Source: Bartonella henselae str. Houston-1 (GTDB taxonomy: Bacteria; Pseudomonadota; Alphaproteobacteria; Rhizobiales; Rhizobiaceae). From it: 64,000 nucleotides of DNA. The stretch spans positions 186,001 through 250,000 of the forward strand of contig NC_005956.1 of the NCBI RefSeq assembly GCF_000046705.1. The letters run 5' to 3'. A program made the translations under genes and the position numbers. Position 1 is the stretch's first letter. The number at the start of each line of letters is the position of its first letter. Below the pieces are notes generated by a model. The model saw nothing but the letters and a program-made list of their open reading frames with translations. It was not told the DNA's origin and ran no database searches. This document shows positions 18,624-28,646 of the stretch, piece by piece.

Positions 18624-18663
18624 AGATTAAATAGCTTTTTTATAAGCAGTTAATCTATTTTTT
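18624..18663 (+). terminator. Putative terminator after the adhesin remnant
   Basis: AGATTAA (18624-18630) pairs perfectly with TTAATCT (18650-18656), with an inner GCTT/AAGC helix, and is followed by ATTTTTT. Confidence 0.55.
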
Positions 18664-19377
18664 ACTGAATTTACAGAGTGTAAGCTTTTATAGAAGTGTG
18701 TTGTTTTTTTTGAAAAGGAATCGTATTGTTCACAAAAAGTACTGTTTTTATTATGAACTAAAAATTTTAGCTTGCTATTTTACTCAATAGCGGATAGTGA
18801 TACAAAAGGTATATTAGTAATACTCATTTTAATTAGACTTCAAAAGGGGATGAAGTAATGCGTAAAAGACGAAACGCCACTCTAAAAGCAAATTTACATA
18901 CCGCATCACACTCAATATAAAGAAACACTCGTAACAGAAATCAACTAAACAGACAGATTTCTTTTAAATATTCTTCAGATTCTCTTATTATTAAGAAAAG
19001 ATGCTCCTTAATGAAAAAACTTTTTAATAAAACACATAGCAATAAAAGAATGATTAAAATATTATTTAAACAACACCACCCTAACGTAAAACGTCTTAAT
19101 ATTTAAAACAGAAAAATTCTTTTTTAAGTACACAACAAAAACAGCCAATCAACCCCTCTTACAATCCAAATGCGCCATTTACACGCTTCCTACCAAGCTT
19201 TCGCATCTAGATTTCATTACAGAAAGTACACACAAAATAAAAATAAAGACTCAACACGCTCCCAATTTGATCACCCTCCTTATTTCAATCCTCATTACAA
19301 GGGAGTAGGTAATACTAAAATGTGTCTTTTTTATGTTTTGGATGTGCTTTGTAATTTTTTTCATTGGAGAATTTATT
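18664..19377. other. Intergenic leader before the giant adhesin gene
   Basis: About 700 AT-rich bases. No gene is supported; an 81-codon frame overlapping the adhesin start (19170-19415) has no features. The last 60 bases match the leader of the remnant at 17433, so this is likely the shared promoter and leader region of the adhesin family. Confidence 0.45.
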
Positions 19378-22300
19378 ATGAAAAAATTATCTGTCACATC
19401 AAAGAGACAATATAATTTATATGCTTCGCCTATTTCTCGACGTTTATCTTTGTTAATGAAGCTCTCATTGGAAACTGTAACAGTTATGTTCTTATTGGGT
19501 GCATCTCCTGTATTGGCTTCGAATCTTGCGCTTACAGGAGCAAAGAATCTGAGTCAAAACTCTCCAGGTGTAAATTACTCTAAAGGTAGCCATGGTAGTA
19601 TTGTTCTCTCTGGTGATGATGATTTTTGCGGTGCGGATTATGTTCTTGGTCGTGGAGGCAATTCTACTGTACGTAATGGGATTCCAATAAGTGTAGAAGA
19701 AGAATATGAGAGATTTGTCAAACAAAAATTAATGAATAATGCTACTTCTCCTTATAGTCAGAGTTCAGAGCAACAAGTTTGGACTGGTGATGGGCTAACA
19801 AGCAAAGGTTCGGGTTATATGGGAGGGAAGTCGACTGACGGTGATAAAAATATCTTGCCTGAGGCTTATGGTATATATTCTTTTGCAACTGGTTGTGGTT
19901 CTTCTGCGCAGGGGAATTATTCAGTTGCATTTGGTGCAAATGCAACTGCACTTACTGGGGGGTCGCAAGCTTTTGGTGTTGCTGCACTTGCAAGTGGAAG
20001 GGTAAGTGTTGCTATTGGTGTAGGGTCAGAAGCGACGGGAGAGGCTGGAGTTTCTTTGGGTGGACTCTCAAAGGCAGCTGGTGCTCGTAGTGTTGCTATA
20101 GGGACGCGGGCCAACGCTTACGGTGAAGAATCTATTGCGATAGGTGGTGGCTTAAAACAGGGCAGTGATAATAAGATCGGTTCAGCTGTAGCGCAGGGTC
20201 TGAAAGCGATTTCTATAGGTTCTGATTCTGTTGGTTTTCAGCACTATGCAGTTGCTATTGGTGCTAAATCCCGTGCTCTTCTCTTGAAAAGTGTTGCCTT
20301 GGGTTCTTATTCTGTTGCTGATGTTGATGCTGGCGTTAGAGGTTATGATCCTGTGGAGGATGAGCCATCGAAAAACGTTAGTTTTGTATGGAAAAGCTCT
20401 GTAGGTGCTGTTAGTGTTGGTAATCGTAAAGAAGGCTTAACGCGACAAATTATAGGAGTTGCAGCTGGTACTGAAGACACTGATGCAGTAAATGTTGCAC
20501 AGCTAAAAGCATTAAGGGGAATGATATCAGAAAAAGGAGGTTGGAATCTTACTGTTAATAATGACAATAATACAGTTGTTAGTTCAGGTGGTGCATTAGA
20601 TTTGTCATCTGGAAGTAAAAATCTCAAAATTGCAAAAGATGGAAAAAAGAATAATGTAACCTTTGATGTCGCTAGGGATCTCACGTTAAAGAGCATAAAA
20701 TTAGACGGTGTTACTTTAAATGAAACAGGTTTATTTATTGCAAACGGACCACAAATCACCGCTTCAGGTATTAATGCTGGTAGTCAAAAAATTACAGGCG
20801 TAGCAGAGGGTACTGATGCGAACGATGCAGTAAACTTTGGACAACTGAAGAAAATTGAAACAGAAGTCAAAGAACAAGTAGCAGCCAGTGGCTTTGTGAA
20901 ACAGGATAGCGATACAAAATACCTTACCATTGGTAAGGATACAGATGGCGATACAATCAATATTGCTAATAACAAAAGTGATAAGCGTACTCTCATGGGC
21001 ATAAAGGAGGGTGACATCTCAAAAGACTCGAGTGAAGCTATCACCGGTTCACAGCTATTTACTACAAATCAAAATGTGAAAACTGTATCAGATAATCTCC
21101 AAACAGCAGCCACGAATATAGCTAAGACTTTTGGAGGTGATGCCAAATATGAAGATGGTGAATGGACTGCTCCGACATTTAAAGTTAAAACTGTTACCGG
21201 TGAAGGCAAGGAAGAAGAGAAGACGTATCAGAATGTAGCGGATGCCTTGGCTGGAGTTGGAAGTTCCATCACCAATGTTCAGAATAAAGTGACTGAACAA
21301 GTTAATAATGCGATTACTAAAGTGGAAGGCGATGCCTTATTATGGAGCGATGAAGCTAATGCCTTTGTGGCGCGTCATGAAAAGAGTAAGTTAGAAAAAG
21401 GCGCATCTAAAGCGACACAAGAAAACAGCAAGATTACGTATCTGTTAGATGGTGATGTTTCGAAAGATTCCACGGATGCTATTACAGGTAAACAGCTTTA
21501 TTCATTAGGTGATAAGATTGCATCTTATTTAGGTGGTAACGCTAAATATGAGAATGGTGAATGGACTGCACCTACCTTTAAGGTTAAAACAGTTAAGGAA
21601 GATGGTAAGGAAGAAGAGCAGACGTATCATAATGTAGCAGCGGCTTTTGAAGGAGTTGGTACGTCTTTCACGAATGTGAAAAATGAAATTACTAAACAGA
21701 TTAATCATCTCCAGTCTGATGATTCAGCGGTTGTTCATTATGATAAAGATGATAAAAACGGCAGTATTAATTATGCGAGTGTAACCTTGGGTAAAGGTAA
21801 AGATTCTGCAGCTGTTACCCTTCATAATGTCGCTGCAGGTAATATTGCTAAGGATTCACATGATGCAATCAATGGTAGCCAAATTTATTCTCTGAACGAG
21901 CAACTTGCGACCTATTTTGGTGGCGGTGCTGGTTATAATAAGGAAGGCAAATGGACTGCTCCAACTTTTACAGTCAAGACAGTTAAGGAAGATGGTGAGG
22001 AAGAAGAGAAGACGTATCAGAATGTAGCGGAAGCTTTGACTGGAGTTGGTACGTCTTTCACCAATATAAAAAGTGAGATTACTAAACAGATTGCTAATGA
22101 GATTAGCAATGTAACAGGTGATAGTCTTGTTAAGAAAGATCTCGATACGAATCTTATCACCATTGGTAAAGAAGTAGCAGGTACTGAAATCAATATAGCA
22201 AGCGTTTCTAAAGCTGACCGGACTCTTTCTGGTGTTAAGGAAGCAGTAAAAGATAATGAAGCTGTTAACAAAGGGCAGCTTGATAAAGGTTTGAAGCATC

Positions 22301-25300
22301 TTTCTGACAGTCTCCAGTCCGAAGATTCAGCAGTTGTTCATTATGATAAAAAGACAGATGAAACTGGTGGCATTAATTATACGAGCGTGACGTTGGGAGG
22401 TAAAGATAAGACCCCTGTTGCCCTTCATAATGTCGCTGATGGTAGTATTTCCAAGGATTCACATGATGCCATCAATGGCGGACAGATTCATACAATCGGT
22501 GAGGATGTTGCAAAATTCTTGGGTGGAGCAGCAAGCTTTAACAACGGTGCTTTTACCGGCCCAACTTATAAGTTGTCGAATATTGATGCAAAGGGTGATG
22601 TACAACAGAGTGAGTTTAAAGATATAGGTTCAGCCTTTGCGGGTCTTGATACGAACATCAAGAATGTCAATAATAATGTAACGAATAAGTTTAATGAACT
22701 TACTCAAAACATAACGAATGTTACGCAACAGGTAAAAGGCGATGCCTTATTATGGAGCGATGAAGCCAATGCCTTTGTGGCGCGTCATGAAAAGAGCAAG
22801 TTAGGAAAAGGTGCATCTAAAGCGACACAAGAAAACAGCAAGATTACGTATCTGTTAGATGGTGATGTTTCGAAAGATTCCACGGATGCTATTACAGGTA
22901 AACAGCTTTATTCATTAGGTGATAAGATTGCATCTTATTTAGGTGGTAACGCTAAATATGAGGATGGTGAATGGACTGCACCTACCTTTAAGGTTAAAAC
23001 AGTTAAGGAAGATGGTAAGGAAGAAGAGAAGACTTATCAGAATGTAGCGGAAGCTTTGACTGGAGTTGGTACGTCTTTCACGAATGTGAAAAATGAAATT
23101 ACTAAACAGATTAATCATCTCCAGTCTGATGATTCAGCGGTTGTTCATTATGATAAGAATAAAGATGAAACTGGTGGCATTAATTATGCGAGTGTAACCT
23201 TGGGTAAAGGTAAAGATTCTGCAGCTGTTACCCTTCATAATGTTGCTGATGGTAGTATTTCCAAGGATTCACGTGATGCCATCAATGGTAGCCAAATTTA
23301 TTCTCTGAACGAGCAACTTGCGACCTATTTTGGCGGCGGTGCTAAGTACGAGAATGGCCAATGGACCGCTCCTATTTTTAAAGTCAAGACAGTTAAGGAA
23401 GATGGTGAGGAAGAAGAGAAGACGTATCAGAATGTAGCGGAAGCTTTGACTGGAGTTGGTACGTCTTTCACAAATATAAAGAGTGAGATTACTAAACAGA
23501 TTGCTAATGAGATTAGCAGTGTAACAGGTGATAGTCTTGTTAAGAAAGATCTCGCCACGAATCTTATCACCATTGGTAAAGAAGTAGCAGGTACTGAAAT
23601 CAATATAGCAAGCGTTTCTAAAGCTGACCGGACTCTTTCTGGTGTTAAGGAAGCAGTAAAAGATAATGAAGCTGTTAACAAAGGGCAGCTTGATACCAAT
23701 ATCAAGAAAGTAGAAGATAAATTAACAGAAGCAGTCGGTAAAGTTACGCAACAGGTGAAAGGTGATGCTTTATTGTGGAGCAATGAAGATAACGCGTTTG
23801 TTGCTGATCATGGTAAGGATAGTGCAAAGACAAAGAGCAAGATTACACATTTATTAGATGGAAATATTGCGTCTGGCTCAACCGATGCCGTTACCGGTGG
23901 TCAACTCTATTCTCTGAACGAGCAACTTGCGACCTATTTTGGCGGCGGTGCTAAGTACGAGAATGGCCAATGGACTGCACCTACCTTTAAGGTTAAAACA
24001 GTTAACGGTGAAGGCAAGGAAGAAGAGCAGACTTATCAGAATGTAGCGGAAGCTTTGACTGGAGTTGGTGCGTCTTTCATGAATGTTCAGAATAAAATTA
24101 CTAATGAAATTACCAATCAAGTTAATAACGCAATTACGAAAGTAGAAGGCGATAGTCTTGTGAAGCAAGATAATCTTGGTATTATTACGCTTGGTAAAGA
24201 AAGAGGTGGTTTGAAAGTTGATTTTGCAAATCGTGATGGTTTAGATCGGACTCTTTCTGGTGTAAAGGAAGCGGTAAACGATAATGAAGCAGTTAATAAA
24301 GGCCAGCTTGATGCCGATATCAGTAAAGTTAATAATAATGTAACGAATAAGTTTAATGAACTTACTCAAAACATAACGAATGTTACGCAACAGGTAAAAG
24401 GCGATGCCTTATTATGGAGCGATGAAGCTAATGCCTTTGTGGCGCGTCATGAAAAGAGTAAGTTAGAAAAAGGCGTATCTAAAGCGACACAAGAAAATAG
24501 CAAGATTACGTATCTGTTAGATGGTGATATTTCGAAAGGTTCCACGGATGCCGTTACCGGTGGTCAGCTTTATTCTCTGAACGAGCAACTTGCGACCTAT
24601 TTTGGTGGCGATGCTAAGTACGAGAATGGCCAATGGACTGCACCTACCTTTAAGGTTAAAACAGTTAACGGTGAAGGCAAGGAAGAAGAGCAGACGTATC
24701 ATAATGTAGCAGCAGCTTTTGAAGGAGTTGGTACGTCTTTCACCAATATAAAAAGTGAGATTACTAAACAGATTAATAATGAGATTAGCAATGTAAAAGG
24801 TGATAGTCTTGTTAAGAAAGATCTCGCCACGAATCTTATCACCATTGGTAAAGAAGTAGCGGGTACTGAAATCAATATAGCAAGCGTTTCTAAAGCTGAC
24901 CGGACTCTTTCTGGTGTAAAGGAAGCAGTAAAAGATAATGAAGCTGTTAACAAAGGGCAGCTTGATACCAATATCAAGAAAGTAGAAGATAAATTAACAG
25001 AAGCAGTCGGTAAAGTTACGCAACAGGTAAAAGGTGATGCTTTATTGTGGAGCAATGAAGATAACGCGTTTGTTGCTGATCATGGTAAGGATAGCGCAAA
25101 GACAAAGAGCAAGATTACACATTTATTAGATGGAAATATTGCGTCTGGCTCAACCGATGCCGTTACCGGTGGTCAGCTTTATTCTCTGAACGAGCAACTT
25201 GCGACCTATTTTGGCGGCGGTGCTAAGTACGAGAATGGCCAATGGACTGCACCTACCTTTAAGGTTAAAACAGTTAACGGAGATGGCAAGGAAGAAGAGC

Positions 25301-28300
25301 AGACTTATCAGAATGTAGCGGAAGCTTTGACTGGAGTTGGTACGTCTTTCACGAATGTTCAGAATAAAATTACTAATGAAATTACCAATCAAGTTAATAA
25401 CGCAATTACGAAAGTAGAAGGCGATAGTCTTGTGAAGCAAGATAATCTTGGTATTATTACGCTTGGTAAAGAAAGAGGTGGTTTGAAAGTTGATTTTGCA
25501 AATCGTGATGGTTTAGATCGGACTCTTTCTGGTGTAAAGGAAGCGGTAAACGATAATGAAGCAGTTAATAAAGGCCAGCTTGATGCCAATATCAGTAAAG
25601 TTAATAATAATGTAACGAATAAGTTTAATGAACTTACTCAAAACATAACGAATGTTACACAACAAGTTCAAGGTGATACTTTATTATGGAGCGATGAAGC
25701 TAATGCCTTTGTGGCGCGTCATGAAAAGAGTAAGTTAGAAAAAGGCGTATCTAAAGCGACACAAGAAAATAGCAAGATTACGTATCTGTTAGATGGTGAT
25801 ATTTCGAAAGGTTCCACGGATGCCGTTACCGGTGGTCAGCTTTATTCTCTGAACGAGCAACTTGCGACCTATTTTGGCGGCGGTGCTAAGTACGAGAATG
25901 GTGAATGGACCGCACCTACCTTTAAGGTTAAAACAGTTAACGGTGAAGGCAAGGAAGAAGAGCAGACGTATCATAATGTAGCAGCAGCTTTTGAAGGAGT
26001 TGGTACGTCTTTCACCAATATAAAAAGTGAGATTACTAAACAGATTGATAATGAGATTATCAATGTAAAAGGTGATAGTCTTGTTAAGAGAGATCTCGCT
26101 ACGAATCTCATCACCATTGGTAAAGAAATAGAAGGCAGTGCAATCAATATTGCTAATAAGAGTGGTGAAGCTCGGACCATTTCTGGTGTAAAGGAAGCAG
26201 TAAACAATAATGAAGCTGTTAACAAAGGGCAACTTGATACCAATATCAAGAAAGTAGAAGATAAATTAACAGAAGCAGTCGGTAAAGTTACGCAACAGGT
26301 AAAAGGTGATGCTTTATTGTGGAGCAATGAAGATAACGCGTTTGTTGCTGATCATGGTAAGGATAGCGCAAAGACAAAGAGTAAGATTACACATTTATTA
26401 GATGGAAATATTGCGTCTGGCTCAACCGATGCCGTTACCGGTGGTCAACTCTATTCTCTTAACGAGCAACTTGCGACCTATTTTGGCGGCGGTGCTAAGT
26501 ACGAGAATGGCCAATGGACTGCACCTAGCTTTAAGGTTAAAACAGTTAAGGAAGATGGCAAGGAAGAAGAGCAGACGTATCAGAATGTAGCGGAAGCTTT
26601 GACTGGAGTTGGTACGTCTTTCACGAATGTGAAAAATGAAATTACTAAACAGATTAATCATCTCCAGTCTGATGATTCAGCGGTTGTTCATTATGATAAG
26701 AATAAAGATGAAACTGGTACCATTAATTATGCGAGTGTAACCTTGGGTAAAGGTAAAGATTCTGCAGCTGTTACCCTTCATAATGTCGCCGATGGTAGTA
26801 TTTCCAAGGATTCACGTGATGCCATCAATGGTGGACAGATTCATACAATCGGTGAGGATGTTGCAAAATTCTTGGGTGGAGATGCAGCTTTTAAAGATGG
26901 TGCTTTTACCGGCCCAACTTATAAGTTGTCGAATATTGATGCAAAGGGTGATGTACAACAGAGTGAGTTTAAAGATATAGGTTCAGCCTTTGCGGGTCTT
27001 GATACGAACATCAAGAATGTCAATAATAATGTAACGAATAAGTTTAATGAACTTACTCAAAGCATAACGAATGTTACGCAACAGGTAAAAGGCGATTCCT
27101 TATTATGGAGCGATGAAGCCAATGCCTTTGTGGCGCGTCATGAAAAGAGCAAGTTAGAAAAAGGTGCATCTAAAGCGATACAAGAAAATAGCAAGATTAC
27201 GTATCTGTTAGATGGTAATGTTTCGAAAGGTTCCACGGATGCCGTTACTGGTGGTCAGCTTTATTCAATGAGCAACATGCTTGCGACCTATTTAGGTGGT
27301 AACGCTAAATATGAGAATGGTGAATGGACCGCACCTACCTTTAAGGTTAAAACAGTTAACGGTGAAGGCAAGGAAGAAGAGCAAACTTATCAGAATGTAG
27401 CGGAAGCTTTGACTGGAGTTGGTACGTCTTTCACCAATATAAAAAGTGAGATTGCCAAACAGATTAATCATCTCCAGTCTGATGATTCAGCGGTTATTCA
27501 TTATGATAAGAATAAAGATGAAACTGGCACCATTAATTATGCGAGTGTAACTTTGGGTAAAGGTGAAGATTCTGCAGCTGTTGCCCTTCATAATGTCGCT
27601 GCAGGTAATATTGCTAAGGATTCACGTGATGCAATCAATGGTTCTCAGCTTTATTCTTTGAACGAGCAGTTATTGACCTATTTTGGCGGTAATGCTGGCT
27701 ATAAAGATGGGCAATGGATAGCTCCCAAATTCCAAGTTTCGCAGTTCAAGAGTGATGGTAGTTCTGGTGAGAAGGAGAGCTATGATAATGTAGCGGCTGC
27801 GTTTGAAGGAGTTAACAAAAGTCTTGCAGGTATGAACGAGCGTATTAATAATGTTGTTACTGCTGGCCAGAATGTTTCGTCGAACAGTTTAAATTGGAAT
27901 GAGACAGAGGGAGGTTATGACGCTCGTCATAATGGTGTGGACAGTAAGCTCACGCATGTAGAGAATGGTGACGTATCCGAAAAATCGAAAGAAGCCGTTA
28001 ATGGAAGTCAACTATGGAATACGAATGAGAAAGTTGAAGCGGTTGAGAAGGATGTAAAGAATATTGAGAAGAAGGTACAAGATATTGCTACAGTAGCAGA
28101 TAGTGCTGTTAAGTATGAGAAAGATAGTACTGGCAAGAAAACGAATGTAATCAAATTAGTTGGTGGGAGTGAAAGTGATCCAGTATTGATAGACAATGTA
28201 GCGGATGGTGACATTAAAGAAGGCTCTAAGCAGGCAGTCAATGGAGGTCAGTTGCGTGATTATACTGAGAAACAGATGAAGATAGTGCTTGAAGATGCGA

Positions 28301-28488
28301 AGAAATATACGGATGAACGCTTCAATGATGTCGTCAATAATGGTGTTAATGAGGCTAAAGCTTATACAGATATGAAGTTTGAGGCTTTAAGTTACGCTGT
28401 TGAGGATGTCCGTAAAGAAGCAAGACAGGCGCAGCTATTGGTTTGGCGGTATCTAACTTACGTTACTATGATATACCGGGATCTTTAA
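19378..28488 (+). CDS. Giant trimeric autotransporter adhesin, BadA-like, anchor out of frame
   Basis: A surface adhesin of 3036 residues as read. ATG 19378 follows GGAG by about 10 nt. The frame is open from 19333, but the leader of the remnant aligns to this ATG. It has a long signal peptide (about 48 residues, ending SPVLAS), head signature GSHGSIVLSGDDDFCG, YadA-like head repeats (to about residue 330), a neck (DAVNVAQL) and a very repetitive stalk. The stalk contains at least eight GD(A/T/S)LLWS modules and many segments of the type KYENGQWTAPTFKVKTV. About residue 3017, a single missing base in GACAGGC-GCAGC shifts the frame. The protein then ends in about 18 foreign residues instead of the barrel, whose coding sequence continues in another frame to 28646. 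As written, the protein could not anchor in the outer membrane. A sequencing error, phase variation or true loss are all possible. Confidence 0.88.
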   Translation: MKKLSVTSKRQYNLYASPISRRLSLLMKLSLETVTVMFLLGASPVLASNLALTGAKNLSQNSPGVNYSKGSHGSIVLSGDDDFCGADYVLGRGGNSTVRNGIPISVEEEYERFVKQKLMNNATSPYSQSSEQQVWTGDGLTSKGSGYMGGKSTDGDKNILPEAYGIYSFATGCGSSAQGNYSVAFGANATALTGGSQAFGVAALASGRVSVAIGVGSEATGEAGVSLGGLSKAAGARSVAIGTRANAYGEESIAIGGGLKQGSDNKIGSAVAQGLKAISIGSDSVGFQHYAVAIGAKSRALLLKSVALGSYSVADVDAGVRGYDPVEDEPSKNVSFVWKSSVGAVSVGNRKEGLTRQIIGVAAGTEDTDAVNVAQLKALRGMISEKGGWNLTVNNDNNTVVSSGGALDLSSGSKNLKIAKDGKKNNVTFDVARDLTLKSIKLDGVTLNETGLFIANGPQITASGINAGSQKITGVAEGTDANDAVNFGQLKKIETEVKEQVAASGFVKQDSDTKYLTIGKDTDGDTINIANNKSDKRTLMGIKEGDISKDSSEAITGSQLFTTNQNVKTVSDNLQTAATNIAKTFGGDAKYEDGEWTAPTFKVKTVTGEGKEEEKTYQNVADALAGVGSSITNVQNKVTEQVNNAITKVEGDALLWSDEANAFVARHEKSKLEKGASKATQENSKITYLLDGDVSKDSTDAITGKQLYSLGDKIASYLGGNAKYENGEWTAPTFKVKTVKEDGKEEEQTYHNVAAAFEGVGTSFTNVKNEITKQINHLQSDDSAVVHYDKDDKNGSINYASVTLGKGKDSAAVTLHNVAAGNIAKDSHDAINGSQIYSLNEQLATYFGGGAGYNKEGKWTAPTFTVKTVKEDGEEEEKTYQNVAEALTGVGTSFTNIKSEITKQIANEISNVTGDSLVKKDLDTNLITIGKEVAGTEINIASVSKADRTLSGVKEAVKDNEAVNKGQLDKGLKHLSDSLQSEDSAVVHYDKKTDETGGINYTSVTLGGKDKTPVALHNVADGSISKDSHDAINGGQIHTIGEDVAKFLGGAASFNNGAFTGPTYKLSNIDAKGDVQQSEFKDIGSAFAGLDTNIKNVNNNVTNKFNELTQNITNVTQQVKGDALLWSDEANAFVARHEKSKLGKGASKATQENSKITYLLDGDVSKDSTDAITGKQLYSLGDKIASYLGGNAKYEDGEWTAPTFKVKTVKEDGKEEEKTYQNVAEALTGVGTSFTNVKNEITKQINHLQSDDSAVVHYDKNKDETGGINYASVTLGKGKDSAAVTLHNVADGSISKDSRDAINGSQIYSLNEQLATYFGGGAKYENGQWTAPIFKVKTVKEDGEEEEKTYQNVAEALTGVGTSFTNIKSEITKQIANEISSVTGDSLVKKDLATNLITIGKEVAGTEINIASVSKADRTLSGVKEAVKDNEAVNKGQLDTNIKKVEDKLTEAVGKVTQQVKGDALLWSNEDNAFVADHGKDSAKTKSKITHLLDGNIASGSTDAVTGGQLYSLNEQLATYFGGGAKYENGQWTAPTFKVKTVNGEGKEEEQTYQNVAEALTGVGASFMNVQNKITNEITNQVNNAITKVEGDSLVKQDNLGIITLGKERGGLKVDFANRDGLDRTLSGVKEAVNDNEAVNKGQLDADISKVNNNVTNKFNELTQNITNVTQQVKGDALLWSDEANAFVARHEKSKLEKGVSKATQENSKITYLLDGDISKGSTDAVTGGQLYSLNEQLATYFGGDAKYENGQWTAPTFKVKTVNGEGKEEEQTYHNVAAAFEGVGTSFTNIKSEITKQINNEISNVKGDSLVKKDLATNLITIGKEVAGTEINIASVSKADRTLSGVKEAVKDNEAVNKGQLDTNIKKVEDKLTEAVGKVTQQVKGDALLWSNEDNAFVADHGKDSAKTKSKITHLLDGNIASGSTDAVTGGQLYSLNEQLATYFGGGAKYENGQWTAPTFKVKTVNGDGKEEEQTYQNVAEALTGVGTSFTNVQNKITNEITNQVNNAITKVEGDSLVKQDNLGIITLGKERGGLKVDFANRDGLDRTLSGVKEAVNDNEAVNKGQLDANISKVNNNVTNKFNELTQNITNVTQQVQGDTLLWSDEANAFVARHEKSKLEKGVSKATQENSKITYLLDGDISKGSTDAVTGGQLYSLNEQLATYFGGGAKYENGEWTAPTFKVKTVNGEGKEEEQTYHNVAAAFEGVGTSFTNIKSEITKQIDNEIINVKGDSLVKRDLATNLITIGKEIEGSAINIANKSGEARTISGVKEAVNNNEAVNKGQLDTNIKKVEDKLTEAVGKVTQQVKGDALLWSNEDNAFVADHGKDSAKTKSKITHLLDGNIASGSTDAVTGGQLYSLNEQLATYFGGGAKYENGQWTAPSFKVKTVKEDGKEEEQTYQNVAEALTGVGTSFTNVKNEITKQINHLQSDDSAVVHYDKNKDETGTINYASVTLGKGKDSAAVTLHNVADGSISKDSRDAINGGQIHTIGEDVAKFLGGDAAFKDGAFTGPTYKLSNIDAKGDVQQSEFKDIGSAFAGLDTNIKNVNNNVTNKFNELTQSITNVTQQVKGDSLLWSDEANAFVARHEKSKLEKGASKAIQENSKITYLLDGNVSKGSTDAVTGGQLYSMSNMLATYLGGNAKYENGEWTAPTFKVKTVNGEGKEEEQTYQNVAEALTGVGTSFTNIKSEIAKQINHLQSDDSAVIHYDKNKDETGTINYASVTLGKGEDSAAVALHNVAAGNIAKDSRDAINGSQLYSLNEQLLTYFGGNAGYKDGQWIAPKFQVSQFKSDGSSGEKESYDNVAAAFEGVNKSLAGMNERINNVVTAGQNVSSNSLNWNETEGGYDARHNGVDSKLTHVENGDVSEKSKEAVNGSQLWNTNEKVEAVEKDVKNIEKKVQDIATVADSAVKYEKDSTGKKTNVIKLVGGSESDPVLIDNVADGDIKEGSKQAVNGGQLRDYTEKQMKIVLEDAKKYTDERFNDVVNNGVNEAKAYTDMKFEALSYAVEDVRKEARQAQLLVWRYLTYVTMIYRDL
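23299..26628 (+). repeat. 1272-bp tandem repeat inside the giant adhesin stalk
   Basis: The junction CTTGATACCAATATCAAG occurs at 23689, 24961 and 26233, exactly 1272 bp (424 codons) apart. TATTCTCTGA before the next module is likewise at 23299 and 24571. About 2.6 copies run from 23299 to 26628 with few differences. One block (26121-26190) differs locally (ERGSAINIANKSGE-like instead of AGTEINIASVSKAD), showing mosaic exchange. The period keeps the frame, so unequal crossing over would lengthen or shorten the stalk without breaking it. Confidence 0.9.
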
Positions 28489-28646
28489 GTCTTTCATTTG
28501 GTACGGGCATATGGCGTAGTCAGTCTGCATTTGCTGTTGGTGCTGGTTATACATCTGAAGATGGAAATATTCGTTCTAATTTATCTATCACGAATGCTGG
28601 AGGTCACTGGGGAGTAGGCGCAGGGATTACTTTGAGGCTGAAATGA
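28429..28646 (+). other. Out-of-frame YadA anchor of the giant adhesin
   Basis: Translating from about 28429 in the frame that ends at 28646 gives the complete anchor sequence (LAVSNLRYYDIPGSLSLSFG, WRSQSAFAVGAGYTSEDG ... AGITLRLK), equivalent to the in-frame anchors of the first adhesin and the remnant. Those two genes keep the GCxGxxGCT spacing (AGACAGGCAGCAGCT and AGACAGGCGGTAGCT), where this one has AGACAGGCGCAGCT, one base shorter. No homopolymer explains the loss. Confidence 0.85.

Noticed and set aside
21300..27700. Regularly spaced repeats that could be mistaken for a CRISPR or satellite array
   Set aside because: All repeats are in frame within the adhesin stalk and encode YadA-type modules; units are hundreds of bases long, not 24-40.
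28425..28440. Programmed ribosomal frameshift to reach the adhesin anchor
   Set aside because: There is no slippery heptamer, homopolymer or downstream hairpin visible at the break, and both sister genes are in frame without it. A simple deletion is the more likely explanation.
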